From Gammaproteobacteria bacterium (lineage in GTDB: Bacteria > Pseudomonadota > Gammaproteobacteria > GCA-001735895), in the NCBI GenBank assembly GCA_014382695.1, contig JACNJF010000107.1, positions 76,237 through 111,015 on the forward strand: a stretch of DNA of 34,779 nucleotides, given 5' to 3'. Each line of letters opens with the position of its first letter. Positions within the stretch are counted from its first letter, which is position 1. Below, piece after piece: positions 15,964 to 24,669 of this stretch. The notes below the pieces were generated by a model. The model did no database searches. It was not told where the DNA came from and saw only the letters and a list, made by a program, of their open reading frames with translations. Both the position numbers and the translations under genes were made by a program.

Positions 15964-16647
15964 TTACCGAGCCAGAAAATCTTTGTCGGTCGCTTCAACT
16001 TCACCAATTGACCATGCACCACGAGTTTTTGCATGCTGAATCGCCGCATCAACTTCGGATGAAGAAGCAGATGGAATACTGAACACCTGTCCGGCATAGA
16101 TCAGATCGGCATCTTTAATTTGATTCGAGTTCGCTTTATAAATTAATGGCCACTGATAAGGATTACCATAGGTTGAGTCCTTAGCAGAGATATTCCACAG
16201 GTTATCGCCAGAAACCACTGTGTATTCAGATCCGGCCATTGCATTAGACATATTCGAGCTATCCATCGAACTTTCAACGGCACCATGCTGCTCGTTAAAA
16301 CGCTTTGTTTCCGAATGATACTGTGCAATGGCATCTTCAGCCTGTTCACTGGCAGCATTAGCCAGTTCAATAGCCTGATCGTTGTCACCTGCTGCAGCTG
16401 CCTTTTCGGCATCTTCAATCATTTTGGAGGTGTCACGCCATGCATAACCCAGCTTTTCAGCTCTGGCCAGTTTAATTTTGGCAGAATAAATAGCATTTTT
16501 AGCCGCAGGACTTGGACCAGCTGGTGCCTGTACTGCAGGCTCAACTGCTGGAGCGGGCTCCTCTTGAGTATCGCTCGCACAACCTGCAACCAGACCTGTT
16601 GTTAAGAGAGCAACTGCAGCTAATTTTAGGAATTCTGTTTTATTCAT
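15964..16647 (-). CDS. LysM-domain lipoprotein with DUF4398-like helical region
   Basis: This 227-aa protein has a lipoprotein signal peptide with lipobox LVAGC (Cys23). After an Ala/Pro/Glu-rich linker comes a helical, Ala-rich DUF4398-like region (about residues 48-118: KNAIYSAKIKLARAEKLG). A LysM peptidoglycan-binding domain follows at about 142-191 (YTVVSGDNLWNISAKDSTYGN to AGQVFSIP). The residue after Cys23 is Ala, not Asp, so Lol sorting would send it to the outer membrane. It probably tethers the outer membrane to peptidoglycan. It appears monocistronic, with its own -10 box and terminator. GGAG lies 9 nt before the ATG. Confidence 0.93.
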   Translation of the reverse strand: MNKTEFLKLAAVALLTTGLVAGCASDTQEEPAPAVEPAVQAPAGPSPAAKNAIYSAKIKLARAEKLGYAWRDTSKMIEDAEKAAAAGDNDQAIELANAASEQAEDAIAQYHSETKRFNEQHGAVESSMDSSNMSNAMAGSEYTVVSGDNLWNISAKDSTYGNPYQWPLIYKANSNQIKDADLIYAGQVFSIPSASSSEVDAAIQHAKTRGAWSIGEVEATDKDFLAR

Positions 16648-16684
16648 ATTTTCGTTCTCCAGGAACGGTTATAGTTTACATCAG

Positions 16685-16690
16685 ATTATA
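16685..16690 (-). promoter_or_regulatory. Perfect -10 box upstream of the LysM lipoprotein gene
   Basis: The minus strand reads TATAAT here, 37 bp before the ATG, which would place the transcription start near 16678 and give a leader of about 30 nt. The -35 region at 16-18 bp is poor (TGTAAA or ATGTAA), so the promoter may need an activator. Confidence 0.5.
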
Positions 16691-17037
16691 GCTGTAAATC
16701 CTTAAATTTACATACAATCCGTAATTAAACTTTACCTTTTTAAGGTGTTCAGGGCAAGACCAATACGTTTAAAAATTACGCCGAATCAGACGCTTTATAA
16801 AAAACAATTTTTAATATGGTTTAGCGCATGCAAATTACAGAATGCTTACCCAACTGTCAAGGTCAGCCGGACAATTCTGTTAAATTATTGCCATAAGCTT
16901 TGCAATCCTTCAATATCTTTCACCCCCCAGATTATGAAATCTCTCTTCAACGGGTCTGGAGGTAGAGAAGTTGAATGGTCGCCTATTAAATAATAAAATT
17001 ATTCGACTTTAGTGACATCCTTATTAGTGAGATCAAT
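16691..17037. other. Long AT-rich intergenic region between divergent lysM-lipoprotein and arsC-like genes
   Basis: This is the longest non-coding stretch in the window (390 bp with the lipoprotein leader). An open frame at 16745-16993 (GTG start, 82 codons) has atypical composition and no good ribosome binding site, so I do not call it a gene. Short inverted repeats are visible: AGATT/AATCT at about 16932-16945, and TTCAAC/GTTGAA flanking a GGAGG-containing segment at about 16948-16977. The second could form a leader structure upstream of the arsC-like gene. I found no convincing promoter for that gene. Confidence 0.5.
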
Positions 17038-17397
17038 ATGACAGAGTCCATTGTTACCATTTACCATAATCCGCGTTGCAGCAAGTCACGCCAGACCCTG
17101 CAATTACTGGAAGACAATAATATCTCCCCTACCATTATTGAGTACATGAATGAACCGCCTGACCGCCAGACATTGATTAAAATCACCCAGTTACTGGGGG
17201 TATCGATTCGTGCTCTATTACGTACCACTGAGCAGGTCTATAAAGATGCCGGACTTGATGACGACAGCCTCAGCGATGAAGATCTTCTGGAAGCACTGAG
17301 TCAGTGCCCCAGTCTGTTGCAACGCCCGATTGTCATTGTTGATAACAAAAAAGCAGCCATAGGTCGCCCGCCGGAAAGCATCCTTGGAATACTATAA
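17038..17397 (+). CDS. ArsC/YfgD-family reductase-like protein
   Basis: This 119-aa glutaredoxin-fold protein of the ArsC family has NPRCSKSR near the N-terminus. Cys14, Arg62, Arg96 and Arg110 correspond to the catalytic Cys12 and the arginines Arg60, Arg94 and Arg107 of plasmid ArsC, so glutaredoxin-linked arsenate reduction is chemically plausible. There are no ars operon genes nearby. In E. coli the homologue yfgD lies beside hda, and hda is about 1 kb downstream here, so this is more likely the chromosomal YfgD orthologue, whose role is poorly known. The WrbA-like gene begins at the base after its stop codon. Confidence 0.92.
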   Translation: MTESIVTIYHNPRCSKSRQTLQLLEDNNISPTIIEYMNEPPDRQTLIKITQLLGVSIRALLRTTEQVYKDAGLDDDSLSDEDLLEALSQCPSLLQRPIVIVDNKKAAIGRPPESILGIL

Positions 17398-17988
17398 GTG
17401 ACAAATATTCTGATCGTCTACTACAGCCGGCATGGCTCTGTCGCTAGAATGGCCCAGCAAATTGCGCTGGGGGTCGAATCGGTCGCTAACTGTCATGCCG
17501 AGATCCGCTGTGTTGCCGAAGTTTCCAGCGTGACGGAGCAGGCGCAACCCGCTATCCCTGTTAGCGGACCACCCTACGCGACACTGGACGACCTGAAGCA
17601 TTGTGATGGACTGATCATGGGTAGCCCGGCTTATTTCGGCAATATGGCATCTGCGCTGAAACACTTTCTAGATCAGAGCAGTTCGCTATGGCTTTCTGGA
17701 GCACTCATTGGAAAGCCCGCTGCCGTCTTTACCGCCTCATCGACTCAGCACGGCGGCCAGGAAAGCGTGTTACTGAATATGATGCTACCGCTGTTTCATC
17801 ATGGCATGCTGGTGAGCGGGATACCTTATTCCGAATCGGCTCTACAGCAAACTCGCTCAGGCGGTACGCCATACGGTGCAAGCCATGTATCAGGCGCTCA
17901 GGGGCAGACCCTGAGCAACGACGAGGTTGCTCTGTGTAAGTTTCAGGGCAGACAGGTCGCCCTGCTGGCTGCTAAACTTTCCGGCTAA
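17398..17988 (+). CDS. wrbA: WrbA-like NAD(P)H:quinone oxidoreductase (flavodoxin fold)
   Basis: This 196-aa FMN-binding protein starts with GTG directly after the arsC-like stop (TAAGTG), indicating coupled translation. The FMN phosphate-binding loop is YYSRHGSVARMAQ (about residues 8-20). It is followed by the WrbA-type segments GLIMGSPAYFGNMASALKHFLDQ (about 70-92), ASSTQHGGQE and PYGASHVSG. WrbA enzymes carry out two-electron reduction of quinones and so limit oxidative stress. Length is normal (198 aa in E. coli). It lies 21 bp before the DUF2069 gene. Confidence 0.93.
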   Translation: MTNILIVYYSRHGSVARMAQQIALGVESVANCHAEIRCVAEVSSVTEQAQPAIPVSGPPYATLDDLKHCDGLIMGSPAYFGNMASALKHFLDQSSSLWLSGALIGKPAAVFTASSTQHGGQESVLLNMMLPLFHHGMLVSGIPYSESALQQTRSGGTPYGASHVSGAQGQTLSNDEVALCKFQGRQVALLAAKLSG

Positions 17989-18009
17989 ACCAACCCTTGC
18001 ATAGATCCG

Positions 18010-18363
18010 ATGAAACAACATCCTCTTAAACTGATCAGTTTAATCTCTATACTGTCGCTCATCATTTGCCAGGCGAGCCTGAGCTGGTGGCTAAGCAATG
18101 ATTTACGCTTTTACATTGCCTCTATCCTTACCCTGCCTTTGCTTATACCGCTGCGGGGACTGATTACAGATCGGCGCTATACTTTTAAGTGGGTGGGTTT
18201 TTTAACCTTCCTGTATTTTATCGTGGGTGTTAGCGAAGCCTTTGCCAACCCGGATTTGCGCGTGTATAGCACGCTGACCATCAGTTTCAGCTGCCTGTTA
18301 TTCTTAAGCAGTATTTATTACAGCCGCTACCTGAAACAGATGGAGAGTTTAAAACCCAGCTGA
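18010..18363 (+). CDS. DUF2069 small inner-membrane protein
   Basis: This 117-aa protein has four predicted membrane helices (about residues 8-27, 32-50, 58-78 and 86-106) and the DUF2069-typical order LSWWLSND, LRGL, YTFKWVGFLTFLYFIVGVSEAFA. The function of the family is unknown. It commonly follows the wrbA-like gene in Gammaproteobacteria, as here. It converges on hda with a 13-bp gap and no terminator hairpin. Confidence 0.9.
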   Translation: MKQHPLKLISLISILSLIICQASLSWWLSNDLRFYIASILTLPLLIPLRGLITDRRYTFKWVGFLTFLYFIVGVSEAFANPDLRVYSTLTISFSCLLFLSSIYYSRYLKQMESLKPS

Positions 18364-18376
18364 AACCTCTTACTGA

Positions 18377-19072
18377 CTACAGCGAAGGGGCACAGGTTTC
18401 CCTGATCAGGGGTATGGTGATTTTTCTTTTTTTGGACAGGGATGCCTGATCCAGCAGATACAGCAGGCTCATCTGCTCGGACAGTTTTCTCGAATAATGG
18501 CTGAGCAGATAAGCAATCACTTCATCCGATAACTTCAACCCAAGCAATTGAGCGCGAGTCTTTAAAACCTTTACCAGCTGACCGTCATCGGTTGATGGAA
18601 GAGCGATTAACAATCCCCACATCAGACGTGACTTCAGGTCCGGCAAGCGAAATCCAATATCGCGCGGATTCCTGGAGAGACTGAACACGAACCGCAGCTC
18701 ACCCGCTTTGACCCGGTTAATCAGTTGATAAAAGCGTTCTTCCCAGGATCGATTCCCGGCCAGTAGATCAATATTATCGACTCCAATCACACTACCATCG
18801 GGAAAGCCGGAAAAACTGTTCGCATCAGCATCTACCAGTTGTAGCGCATCAAACAGATGAAAAGGGACATGGCAATGACGCGCATAATGGGCACAGGCAT
18901 TCATCAGATGCGTTTTTCCGCAATCGGCACCGCCCCACAGCCCTACGAGGGGTTCGCCGGTTTCATCGAATAATGCAATCAGGCTCTGACTTACAAATGC
19001 AGACTGCTCTGAAACATAATTCTGAAAACTGAAACGCTTATCGAAGGAAAGCGGTAACGGAAGCTGTGCCAC
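18377..19072 (-). CDS. hda: DnaA regulatory inactivator Hda
   Basis: This 231-aa AAA+ protein is related to DnaA domain III. With the loaded beta clamp it promotes ATP hydrolysis by DnaA and blocks re-initiation. The N-terminal clamp-binding motif QLPLPL (residues 3-8) is present. It has a Walker A-like loop GGADCGKTH (about 47-55), Walker B VIGVDNIDLL, and an Arg in DLKSRLMWG at the box VII position. The start is GTG; no in-frame ATG is close. It lies 29 bp downstream of the DUF2066 gene, an order also seen in other gammaproteobacteria. Confidence 0.94.
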   Translation of the reverse strand: MAQLPLPLSFDKRFSFQNYVSEQSAFVSQSLIALFDETGEPLVGLWGGADCGKTHLMNACAHYARHCHVPFHLFDALQLVDADANSFSGFPDGSVIGVDNIDLLAGNRSWEERFYQLINRVKAGELRFVFSLSRNPRDIGFRLPDLKSRLMWGLLIALPSTDDGQLVKVLKTRAQLLGLKLSDEVIAYLLSHYSRKLSEQMSLLYLLDQASLSKKRKITIPLIRETCAPSL

Positions 19073-19101
19073 GATGATCTTTAACGGTCAGGCTATTACC
19101 A

Positions 19102-20187
19102 TTACTGGATAAAGCGATAATTCATGATCACCGCCTGATTTTCAGTGGCGGCATCGATCTGCGGCAATTCGAGCTGCTCCAGAACCGTACTTAACGCAAT
19201 AAGACGAGACAGATCAGCGGTGGAGTTCCGCAGCTTAACCCGGTAGGTTGCCCGGTCCTGATCGATCAACACCAGTCGCACCGTTTCAACAGGGTCCAGC
19301 GACTGCAGGTAAGCCAGCACTTTGACATGCTGTTTTAACTGGTTAATTTTATCCACATTAAACAGTATCTCTTCATTTGAAGTCGCAAACGAAGCCAGTG
19401 CATACTCTTTAGCCAGAGCCTGCGCCAGTTGCGCAATGGCCTGACTCAATACTTCCAGATGGGACTCGCCGCGGAAAGTCCACTTGAAGACCTGGTTAGA
19501 GTAATAGACTTGCCACTGCCCGGTCCATCCCTCACCGCCACGCTGATAGATCTGTCCTGCCAGCAATGCATCCGGTGCATAGCGTGCCGCAGCCAGCGTT
19601 AGATTTTGCTCATTAAAGCCGGTGATGTCCTGCACCGAAAACCGGGTTCGATCCTCCAGATCGAGCAATGGGAAAAGTACCGGTAATCCCTGATGCAGTG
19701 CCAGCCCTTCAATTTCTTCCAGCAACTCAGGTGTAGTATCACTGGATACCACACTGGCACGGCCCTCAAGCTCGTAGCTGAGCAGAAACAAGGTACCCGG
19801 TCGCTCCTTACCCCACACCGGTATATCATTTTCGCGCAACAGGTTTTCAATCGCTTCCTGATTGAAGGCGACACGTAAATAAAGCTGACCACTATCAAAA
19901 CTGTTTTCTGCTGCTTTTTTGCGGGTCAGATAGCGGAACTGATGAACATAGCGGGAACTCGATCTCAATGGCTGACTCAATCCGGGATGTTCGATCGATT
20001 GCGCGGTACCACTGACCTTAATGATCACATCCCGCAGCGCCTGATTAAACACTTCAAGCCGCAGACTGGTGCTTTGATCAGCCACCGCCAGCTCGACCGT
20101 AAACAGATCTTCGACCAGTGCAGCCCGTACTCCAGCCGATTGCAGCATTAAAAAAACAAGCACAGTACCTATTAAACTTCGTTTCAT
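19102..20187 (-). CDS. Exported DUF2066 protein
   Basis: This 361-aa protein has a signal peptide (GTVLVFLMLQSAGVRA) followed by the DUF2066 N-terminal region (LFTVELAVADQSTSLRLEVFNQALRDVIIKVSGT). The family is found in the gammaproteobacterial envelope near hda, purM and perM; its function is unknown. The length is typical. It heads a two-gene unit with hda and is divergent from purM across a 172-bp gap. Confidence 0.9.
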   Translation of the reverse strand: MKRSLIGTVLVFLMLQSAGVRAALVEDLFTVELAVADQSTSLRLEVFNQALRDVIIKVSGTAQSIEHPGLSQPLRSSSRYVHQFRYLTRKKAAENSFDSGQLYLRVAFNQEAIENLLRENDIPVWGKERPGTLFLLSYELEGRASVVSSDTTPELLEEIEGLALHQGLPVLFPLLDLEDRTRFSVQDITGFNEQNLTLAAARYAPDALLAGQIYQRGGEGWTGQWQVYYSNQVFKWTFRGESHLEVLSQAIAQLAQALAKEYALASFATSNEEILFNVDKINQLKQHVKVLAYLQSLDPVETVRLVLIDQDRATYRVKLRNSTADLSRLIALSTVLEQLELPQIDAATENQAVIMNYRFIQ

Positions 20188-20359
20188 TGTTTGCGAAAAT
20201 CCATCACTTTCAAGTTAGACCCAGAGGCCCTGTGGCAACTGACATCATAATTAATAGTGAAAACACCGATTAGTCTTCATAAACAGGTGATTCACTGGGA
20301 AATATTTTTTCAGGCTGTGTAAAATAGCACACCCTAAATTATTCCTGAACTAGCGGACA

Positions 20360-21424
20360 ATGAAAACTGGCCAAACTTCTCAAAATACTTCCACCACCAC
20401 TTTAAGCTACCGTGACTCCGGGGTGGATATAGATGCCGGCGATGCGCTGGTTGAACGCATCAAACCTGCAATTAAACGCACCCATCGGCAGGGCTGTGTC
20501 GGCAGTATTGGTGGATTTGGCGGCCTGTTTGAGTTGCCGCTGGATCGTTACAAAAACCCGCTGCTGGTCTCCGGCACCGATGGCGTCGGCACCAAGGTCA
20601 AGCTGGCGATTGAAATGCAGCAATACGATACCATTGGCATCGACCTGGTGGCCATGTGTGCGAATGACATCGCCGTGTTAGGCGCCGAAGCGCTGTTTTT
20701 CCTGGATTACTATGCGACCGGAAAACTGAGCGTTGACGTCGCAGAAAAGGTCATCTCAGGCATTGCTGAAGGCTGTGTACTGGCTGGCTGCGCCCTGATT
20801 GGCGGCGAAACCGCTGAAATGCCCGGCATGTACCAGCAGGATGATTTTGATCTGGCCGGGTTTTGCGTCGGCATCGTCGACAAGGATCGCGTCATCGATG
20901 GGCGCGATGTCAAACCCGGCAATCAAATGATCGCTCTGGCCTCGTCCGGCCCTCACTCCAATGGTTATTCACTGGTACGCAAAGTCATCGAAGTCAGCCA
21001 GGTTGATCTTGAGCAGGACTGCGCCGGCGTAACCCTGGGCAAGGCATTACTCGAACCCACTCGCATCTACACCAAAAATCTGTTATCGCTCACCCAGCAA
21101 CTGCCGGTATTGGCGATGGCACATATAACCGGCGGCGGCCTGCTGGATAATATCCCGCGCGTTTTACCCGATCACTGCTGTGCCGAAATCGACTCATCAA
21201 GCTGGCAATTTCCGGCTGTTTTCGAATGGCTGCAACAGGCCGGCAATATCCAGCAACAGGAAATGTACCGCACCTTTAACTGCGGTATCGGGATGGTACT
21301 GGTGGTGGATGAGTCCGTCGTCGATAGCTGCATTACGCTGTTAAATCAACTCGGTGAAAAAGCCTGGAAGCTGGGTCAGATCATCGACAAAACGGGCAGC
21401 CAGTCTGTAACCTTCAGATCATAA
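20360..21424 (+). CDS. purM: Phosphoribosylformylglycinamidine cyclo-ligase (AIR synthetase)
   Basis: This 354-aa cytoplasmic enzyme catalyses the fifth step of de novo purine synthesis, forming AIR from FGAM with ATP. The ORF shows the family signatures [54 protein letters not shown] and [12 protein letters not shown], and [16 protein letters not shown] near the C-terminal domain. Length matches E. coli PurM (345 aa) with a short N-terminal extension. purN begins 9 bp after its stop. No recognisable PurR box was found in the 172-bp upstream gap. Confidence 0.97.
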   Translation: MKTGQTSQNTSTTTLSYRDSGVDIDAGDALVERIKPAIKRTHRQGCVGSIGGFGGLFELPLDRYKNPLLVSGTDGVGTKVKLAIEMQQYDTIGIDLVAMCANDIAVLGAEALFFLDYYATGKLSVDVAEKVISGIAEGCVLAGCALIGGETAEMPGMYQQDDFDLAGFCVGIVDKDRVIDGRDVKPGNQMIALASSGPHSNGYSLVRKVIEVSQVDLEQDCAGVTLGKALLEPTRIYTKNLLSLTQQLPVLAMAHITGGGLLDNIPRVLPDHCCAEIDSSSWQFPAVFEWLQQAGNIQQQEMYRTFNCGIGMVLVVDESVVDSCITLLNQLGEKAWKLGQIIDKTGSQSVTFRS

Positions 21425-21433
21425 GTTAACCGT

Positions 21434-22093
21434 ATGCCTACGCTGTCACTGGTCGTACTCATCTCCGGAAGTGGAAGCAATTTGCAGGCGATCATCGATG
21501 CGATCGAAAATGGCCAGCTGGATGCTAAAATACAGGCGGTCATCTCGAATCGACCGGATGCCTATGGACTGACCCGCGCGCGCCAGCATGGGGTTAGCGC
21601 CATCAGCCTGGATCATAAAGCATTCGACACTAGAGAGCAGTTTGACCAGCAACTGCAACAGCAGATCAAGCGCTTACAGCCGGATATCATCGTACTGGCC
21701 GGGTACATGCGCATCCTGACCAGTGATTTCATTGATCATTTTTTTCCACGTATATTGAACATTCATCCTTCCCTGCTGCCCAAGTATCAGGGATTGCATA
21801 CCCATCAACGGGCGCTGGATAATAAAGATCGTGAACATGGGGTAAGTATCCACGTGGTGACCCCGGAACTGGATGCCGGGCCGGTTATTATTCAGGGCAA
21901 ATTTCCGGTCGAAGAAGCCGATGACAGTGACAGTCTTCAGCAAAAAGCACACCAACTGGAGCATCAGATGTACCCATTGGTACTCCAATGGATCAGTCAG
22001 CAGCGCTTAAGGATAACCCAGGAATCAACGGTATTTGATAATGAAATTATTACACAGCCTTTATTGTTTAACACGCTCATTGATGCCAGTTAA
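21434..22093 (+). CDS. purN: Phosphoribosylglycinamide formyltransferase
   Basis: This 219-aa enzyme transfers the formyl group from 10-formyl-THF to GAR. The catalytic set is visible: Asn109, His111 (NIHPSLLPKYQG) and Asp147 (PELDAGPV), matching N106/H108/D144 of E. coli. The N-terminal phosphate loop is LISGSGSNLQ. It is co-transcribed with purM and overlaps the start of the DUF3108 gene. Confidence 0.97.
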   Translation: MPTLSLVVLISGSGSNLQAIIDAIENGQLDAKIQAVISNRPDAYGLTRARQHGVSAISLDHKAFDTREQFDQQLQQQIKRLQPDIIVLAGYMRILTSDFIDHFFPRILNIHPSLLPKYQGLHTHQRALDNKDREHGVSIHVVTPELDAGPVIIQGKFPVEEADDSDSLQQKAHQLEHQMYPLVLQWISQQRLRITQESTVFDNEIITQPLLFNTLIDAS

Positions 22094-22781
22094 GTCGGCG
22101 CTGAGTTTTTTTATGGTAGCGCTGTTAAGCGCCTTTAATGTTCAGGCTCAGAGCGTTGAACCTTTCGAGGCGCGTTACCACGTTTACCGTGGAGATACCC
22201 ACGTAGCCAATAGCACGCTGAGCCTGCAAAAGCAAAATGGTGAATGGGTCTGGTATATGAGTACCGAAGCCAGGGGGGTTTATAGCTGGCTAACCAAAAA
22301 GCAGCCTTTCACCGAAACGCGCATGCAAAGCACCACTGACGGGCTACAATTGCTACTCGAAAGTTCGGGCGATTACGCGCAAAAACCACCCAGCCAGAGT
22401 AACTGGTTTGACTATATCAACCGAGTCATTTACCACATGAAAGATGGCGCCATCAGCCAGCTCAAACTTCCGGATGACGTGTATAACTATCAGAGCATTC
22501 ACACGTTTTACCCGGTTATGCTGACGCAGAATAAAACTCAGGCCACGATCAATTTTTACCGTAACGGTGAAGTCTCAAAATCGACCCTGACACTGGAAAG
22601 AGATTTTTCGATTCCTGATAAATCCTCCACCATCAAGGTGGATAAAGTCACCCAGACCTTTGATCAATCGGATAAGCAGATGATTTACTATTACCAGGGA
22701 AACTCCATCGCACCGTTAAAAATTGAACAGATCAAGCGCGGTAAGGATAGCAGCGTAATGTGGCGCGTCGATTTAAAATAA
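22083..22781 (+). CDS. Exported DUF3108 protein
   Basis: From the ATG at 22083 the product is 232 aa with a signal peptide (ALSFFMVALLSAFNVQA), then the DUF3108 core: FEARYHVYRGDTHVANSTLSL, RGVYSWL, SVMWRVDLK at the C-terminus. Homologues commonly follow purN in Gammaproteobacteria; function is unknown. This start overlaps the purN stop by 11 bp. An ATG at 22041 would give a 14-residue longer N-terminus and cannot be excluded, as neither has a good Shine-Dalgarno. Confidence 0.88.
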   Translation: MPVKSALSFFMVALLSAFNVQAQSVEPFEARYHVYRGDTHVANSTLSLQKQNGEWVWYMSTEARGVYSWLTKKQPFTETRMQSTTDGLQLLLESSGDYAQKPPSQSNWFDYINRVIYHMKDGAISQLKLPDDVYNYQSIHTFYPVMLTQNKTQATINFYRNGEVSKSTLTLERDFSIPDKSSTIKVDKVTQTFDQSDKQMIYYYQGNSIAPLKIEQIKRGKDSSVMWRVDLK

Positions 22782-22803
22782 AATAACCGACAACTGTAGA
22801 GTA

Positions 22804-23283
22804 TTACAGTCGGGTATAGCCTTTCTGTAGTTCCAGACGTTCAATCTCAAGCGGGGCAAACGGTACCTGTTCGATAAAATCGGGCAGTTCCGACTGTTCA
22901 ATATGCAGACTTCGCATCACAGTCTGACAGGCCTTGATATCGACTAAGTCCTGTTGATCGAGTAAGCGTGCTCTGTCCACTATCTGCATGAACTGCTGAT
23001 AGTTTTTCTTACGGAACAGATTCAGCTCTTCGCCATGTAAAACCAGTGCAATTTTTCCATGCTGATGAGGACTGAACTGGCCTCTTAGCTGGTCAGCGCG
23101 ATTCAGGATCGCATCCAGCTGCTGAATATTCTGCACTGTAATATCAAACACGTAGCCAGCTGGATTGGTTGCCGAACTGGAGTTATCCAGTTTATCGATC
23201 ATGAGACGGATCCGAGCCGGCTCGGCAACTGCGATTGCTGACGGCAAGCTCAGCACAAGCACTACCGCCAGCAGGCGTAGCAT
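22804..23283 (-). CDS. Exported DsrE-family-like protein
   Basis: This 159-aa protein has a signal peptide (LLAVVLVLSLPSAIAVA). The rest has a DsrE/DsrF-like pattern: ALVLHGEELNLF, a helix, then DIKACQTVMRSLHIEQSELPDFIEQVPFAPLEIERLELQKGY, where the cysteine sits at the conserved position of periplasmic DsrE-like proteins. Cytoplasmic DsrE family members handle sulfur atoms; the role of exported ones is unclear. Its ATG directly follows the pmbA stop (TAGATG), so the two are co-translated. The similarity is moderate, judged by eye. Confidence 0.8.
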   Translation of the reverse strand: MLRLLAVVLVLSLPSAIAVAEPARIRLMIDKLDNSSSATNPAGYVFDITVQNIQQLDAILNRADQLRGQFSPHQHGKIALVLHGEELNLFRKKNYQQFMQIVDRARLLDQQDLVDIKACQTVMRSLHIEQSELPDFIEQVPFAPLEIERLELQKGYTRL

Positions 23284-24651
23284 CTAGCCACCACCCGCAA
23301 TGGTCATCTTATCGATCAGGATCGAGCCGCATTGGGTATTACCGCGCAGATCAACATCCGAACCTATCTCAATAATGCCGGCAAACATCTGTTTGAGATT
23401 ACTGGCAATGGTAATCTCTTCGACCGGATATTGAATCTCACCGTTTTCAACCCAGAACCCGGCCGCACCACGCGAATAATCACCGGTCACAGTACTCACG
23501 CCCTGCCCCATCAATTCGGTCACCAGTAATCCTCGTCCCATCGCCTGTAAGCAGCCAGCAAAATCCTTGCCCGTATCCTGCAGGGTCAGATTATGGACCC
23601 CGCTGGCATGACCGGTAGAGCGCCGTCCGAGCTTGCGCGCCGCATAAGAATCCAGCAGGTAACTCTCGACCAGACCATCTTTCACCAGCTGGTTCTGATG
23701 CGTTGCAACCCCTTCAGCGTCATAGTTGGCAGAGCCCAGCGCCATCTTTTTAAACGGATACTCAATCAACTGTACAAACTCTGGAAACACCTGAGTGCCG
23801 AGGGCATCGAGTAAAAAGCTGGCTTTACGGTATTGCGCATTGCCCGAAATCGCCGCGTTGAAGTGACTGATCAATCCACGTGCCATCTCGGGTGCAAAAA
23901 GTACCGGGTGACTGCCTGTTTTGAGTTTTCTGGAGCCCAGTCGTTCGAGCGCACGTTGCGCGGCCCTGCCGCCAATCTCTGTCACCGGCTGTAGATAATC
24001 AGCAGAGCGACTCACGCTGTACCAGTAATCCCGCTGCATCCCGGCTTCATTCTGTGCTACCACCGAACAACTGACGGTATGCCGGGTTTTAGCTTCCAGC
24101 TGTAGAAAGCCATGGGAATTACCATACACGGAAAGCCCTTTGCCGGTTTCGACGGTGGCACCTTCAGAATTCGAGATACGCGTATCAAAGTCGAGTGCTG
24201 CCGCTTCACATTGCAGTGCCAGCTGAATCGCCTGTTCAGAATCTATGCCCCACTCATGATACAGATCCAGCTCAGCGAATTGCTGTGCCATCAAATCGGC
24301 ATCGGCCAGACCGGTACAGGGATCTTCGGAGGTATAGCGTGCGATATTGCAGGCCGCCTCCACCGTTTTGCGGATAGCGGCGGGATCCAGGCTGGAAGTG
24401 CTGGCGGTCCCCTTATGCTGACCAAAATAAACACTGATCCCAAGACCATTGTCTTTTTCGTACTCAACGGTTTCCACCGAACGCATGCGTGCAGTCACCG
24501 TCATGCCTTCCGAAACGGATAAACCTGCCTCAGCCTGGCTTGCGCCTAGCTGTTTTGCCAGTTGAAGGGAATCTGCAATGATATTTTTCAGGGAATCCCC
24601 AGAATCAGTAAAACTGCCCGTATTAAAACTGTTATTATCGGTATTTTTCAT
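23284..24651 (-). CDS. pmbA: Metalloprotease subunit PmbA/TldE
   Basis: This 455-aa protein is the non-metal subunit of the TldD/TldE heterodimer, which removes leader peptides and degrades unfolded antitoxins. Landmarks are VSEGMTVTARMRSVETVEYEKDNGLGI (about residues 45-71), the central TVETGKGLSVYGNSHGF region and a glycine-rich C-terminus (YSRGAAGFWVENGEIQYPVEEITIASNL). No HExxH motif is present, as expected for this subunit. tldD, the partner, lies about 0.6 kb away beyond darP, in the same orientation. The gap to the divergent darP start is only 18 bp. Confidence 0.94.
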   Translation of the reverse strand: MKNTDNNSFNTGSFTDSGDSLKNIIADSLQLAKQLGASQAEAGLSVSEGMTVTARMRSVETVEYEKDNGLGISVYFGQHKGTASTSSLDPAAIRKTVEAACNIARYTSEDPCTGLADADLMAQQFAELDLYHEWGIDSEQAIQLALQCEAAALDFDTRISNSEGATVETGKGLSVYGNSHGFLQLEAKTRHTVSCSVVAQNEAGMQRDYWYSVSRSADYLQPVTEIGGRAAQRALERLGSRKLKTGSHPVLFAPEMARGLISHFNAAISGNAQYRKASFLLDALGTQVFPEFVQLIEYPFKKMALGSANYDAEGVATHQNQLVKDGLVESYLLDSYAARKLGRRSTGHASGVHNLTLQDTGKDFAGCLQAMGRGLLVTELMGQGVSTVTGDYSRGAAGFWVENGEIQYPVEEITIASNLKQMFAGIIEIGSDVDLRGNTQCGSILIDKMTIAGGG

Positions 24652-24669
24652 AGCCTTATTTTAGCTCAC

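Noticed and set aside
16745-16993. 82-codon open frame with a GTG start in the intergenic region before the arsC-like gene
   Set aside because: No Shine-Dalgarno, no domain, and composition unlike its neighbours. It is kept only as part of the described intergenic region.
17038-17397. Reading the ArsC-like gene as part of an arsenic resistance operon
   Set aside because: No arsR, arsB or acr3 homologue is nearby. Its position near hda and wrbA matches chromosomal yfgD-type genes.
20188-20359. Possible PurR operator upstream of purM
   Set aside because: The only similar segment (TTTGCGAAAA near 20190) is a half-match right at the DUF2066 start and far from purM, so it is not a credible PurR box.
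22787-22813. Hairpin between convergent DUF3108 and DsrE-like genes, considered as a bidirectional terminator
   Set aside because: The stem is interrupted (CCGA-caa-CTGTA/TACAG-TCGG), and neither side has a U-tract. At best it is a weak Rho-independent signal.
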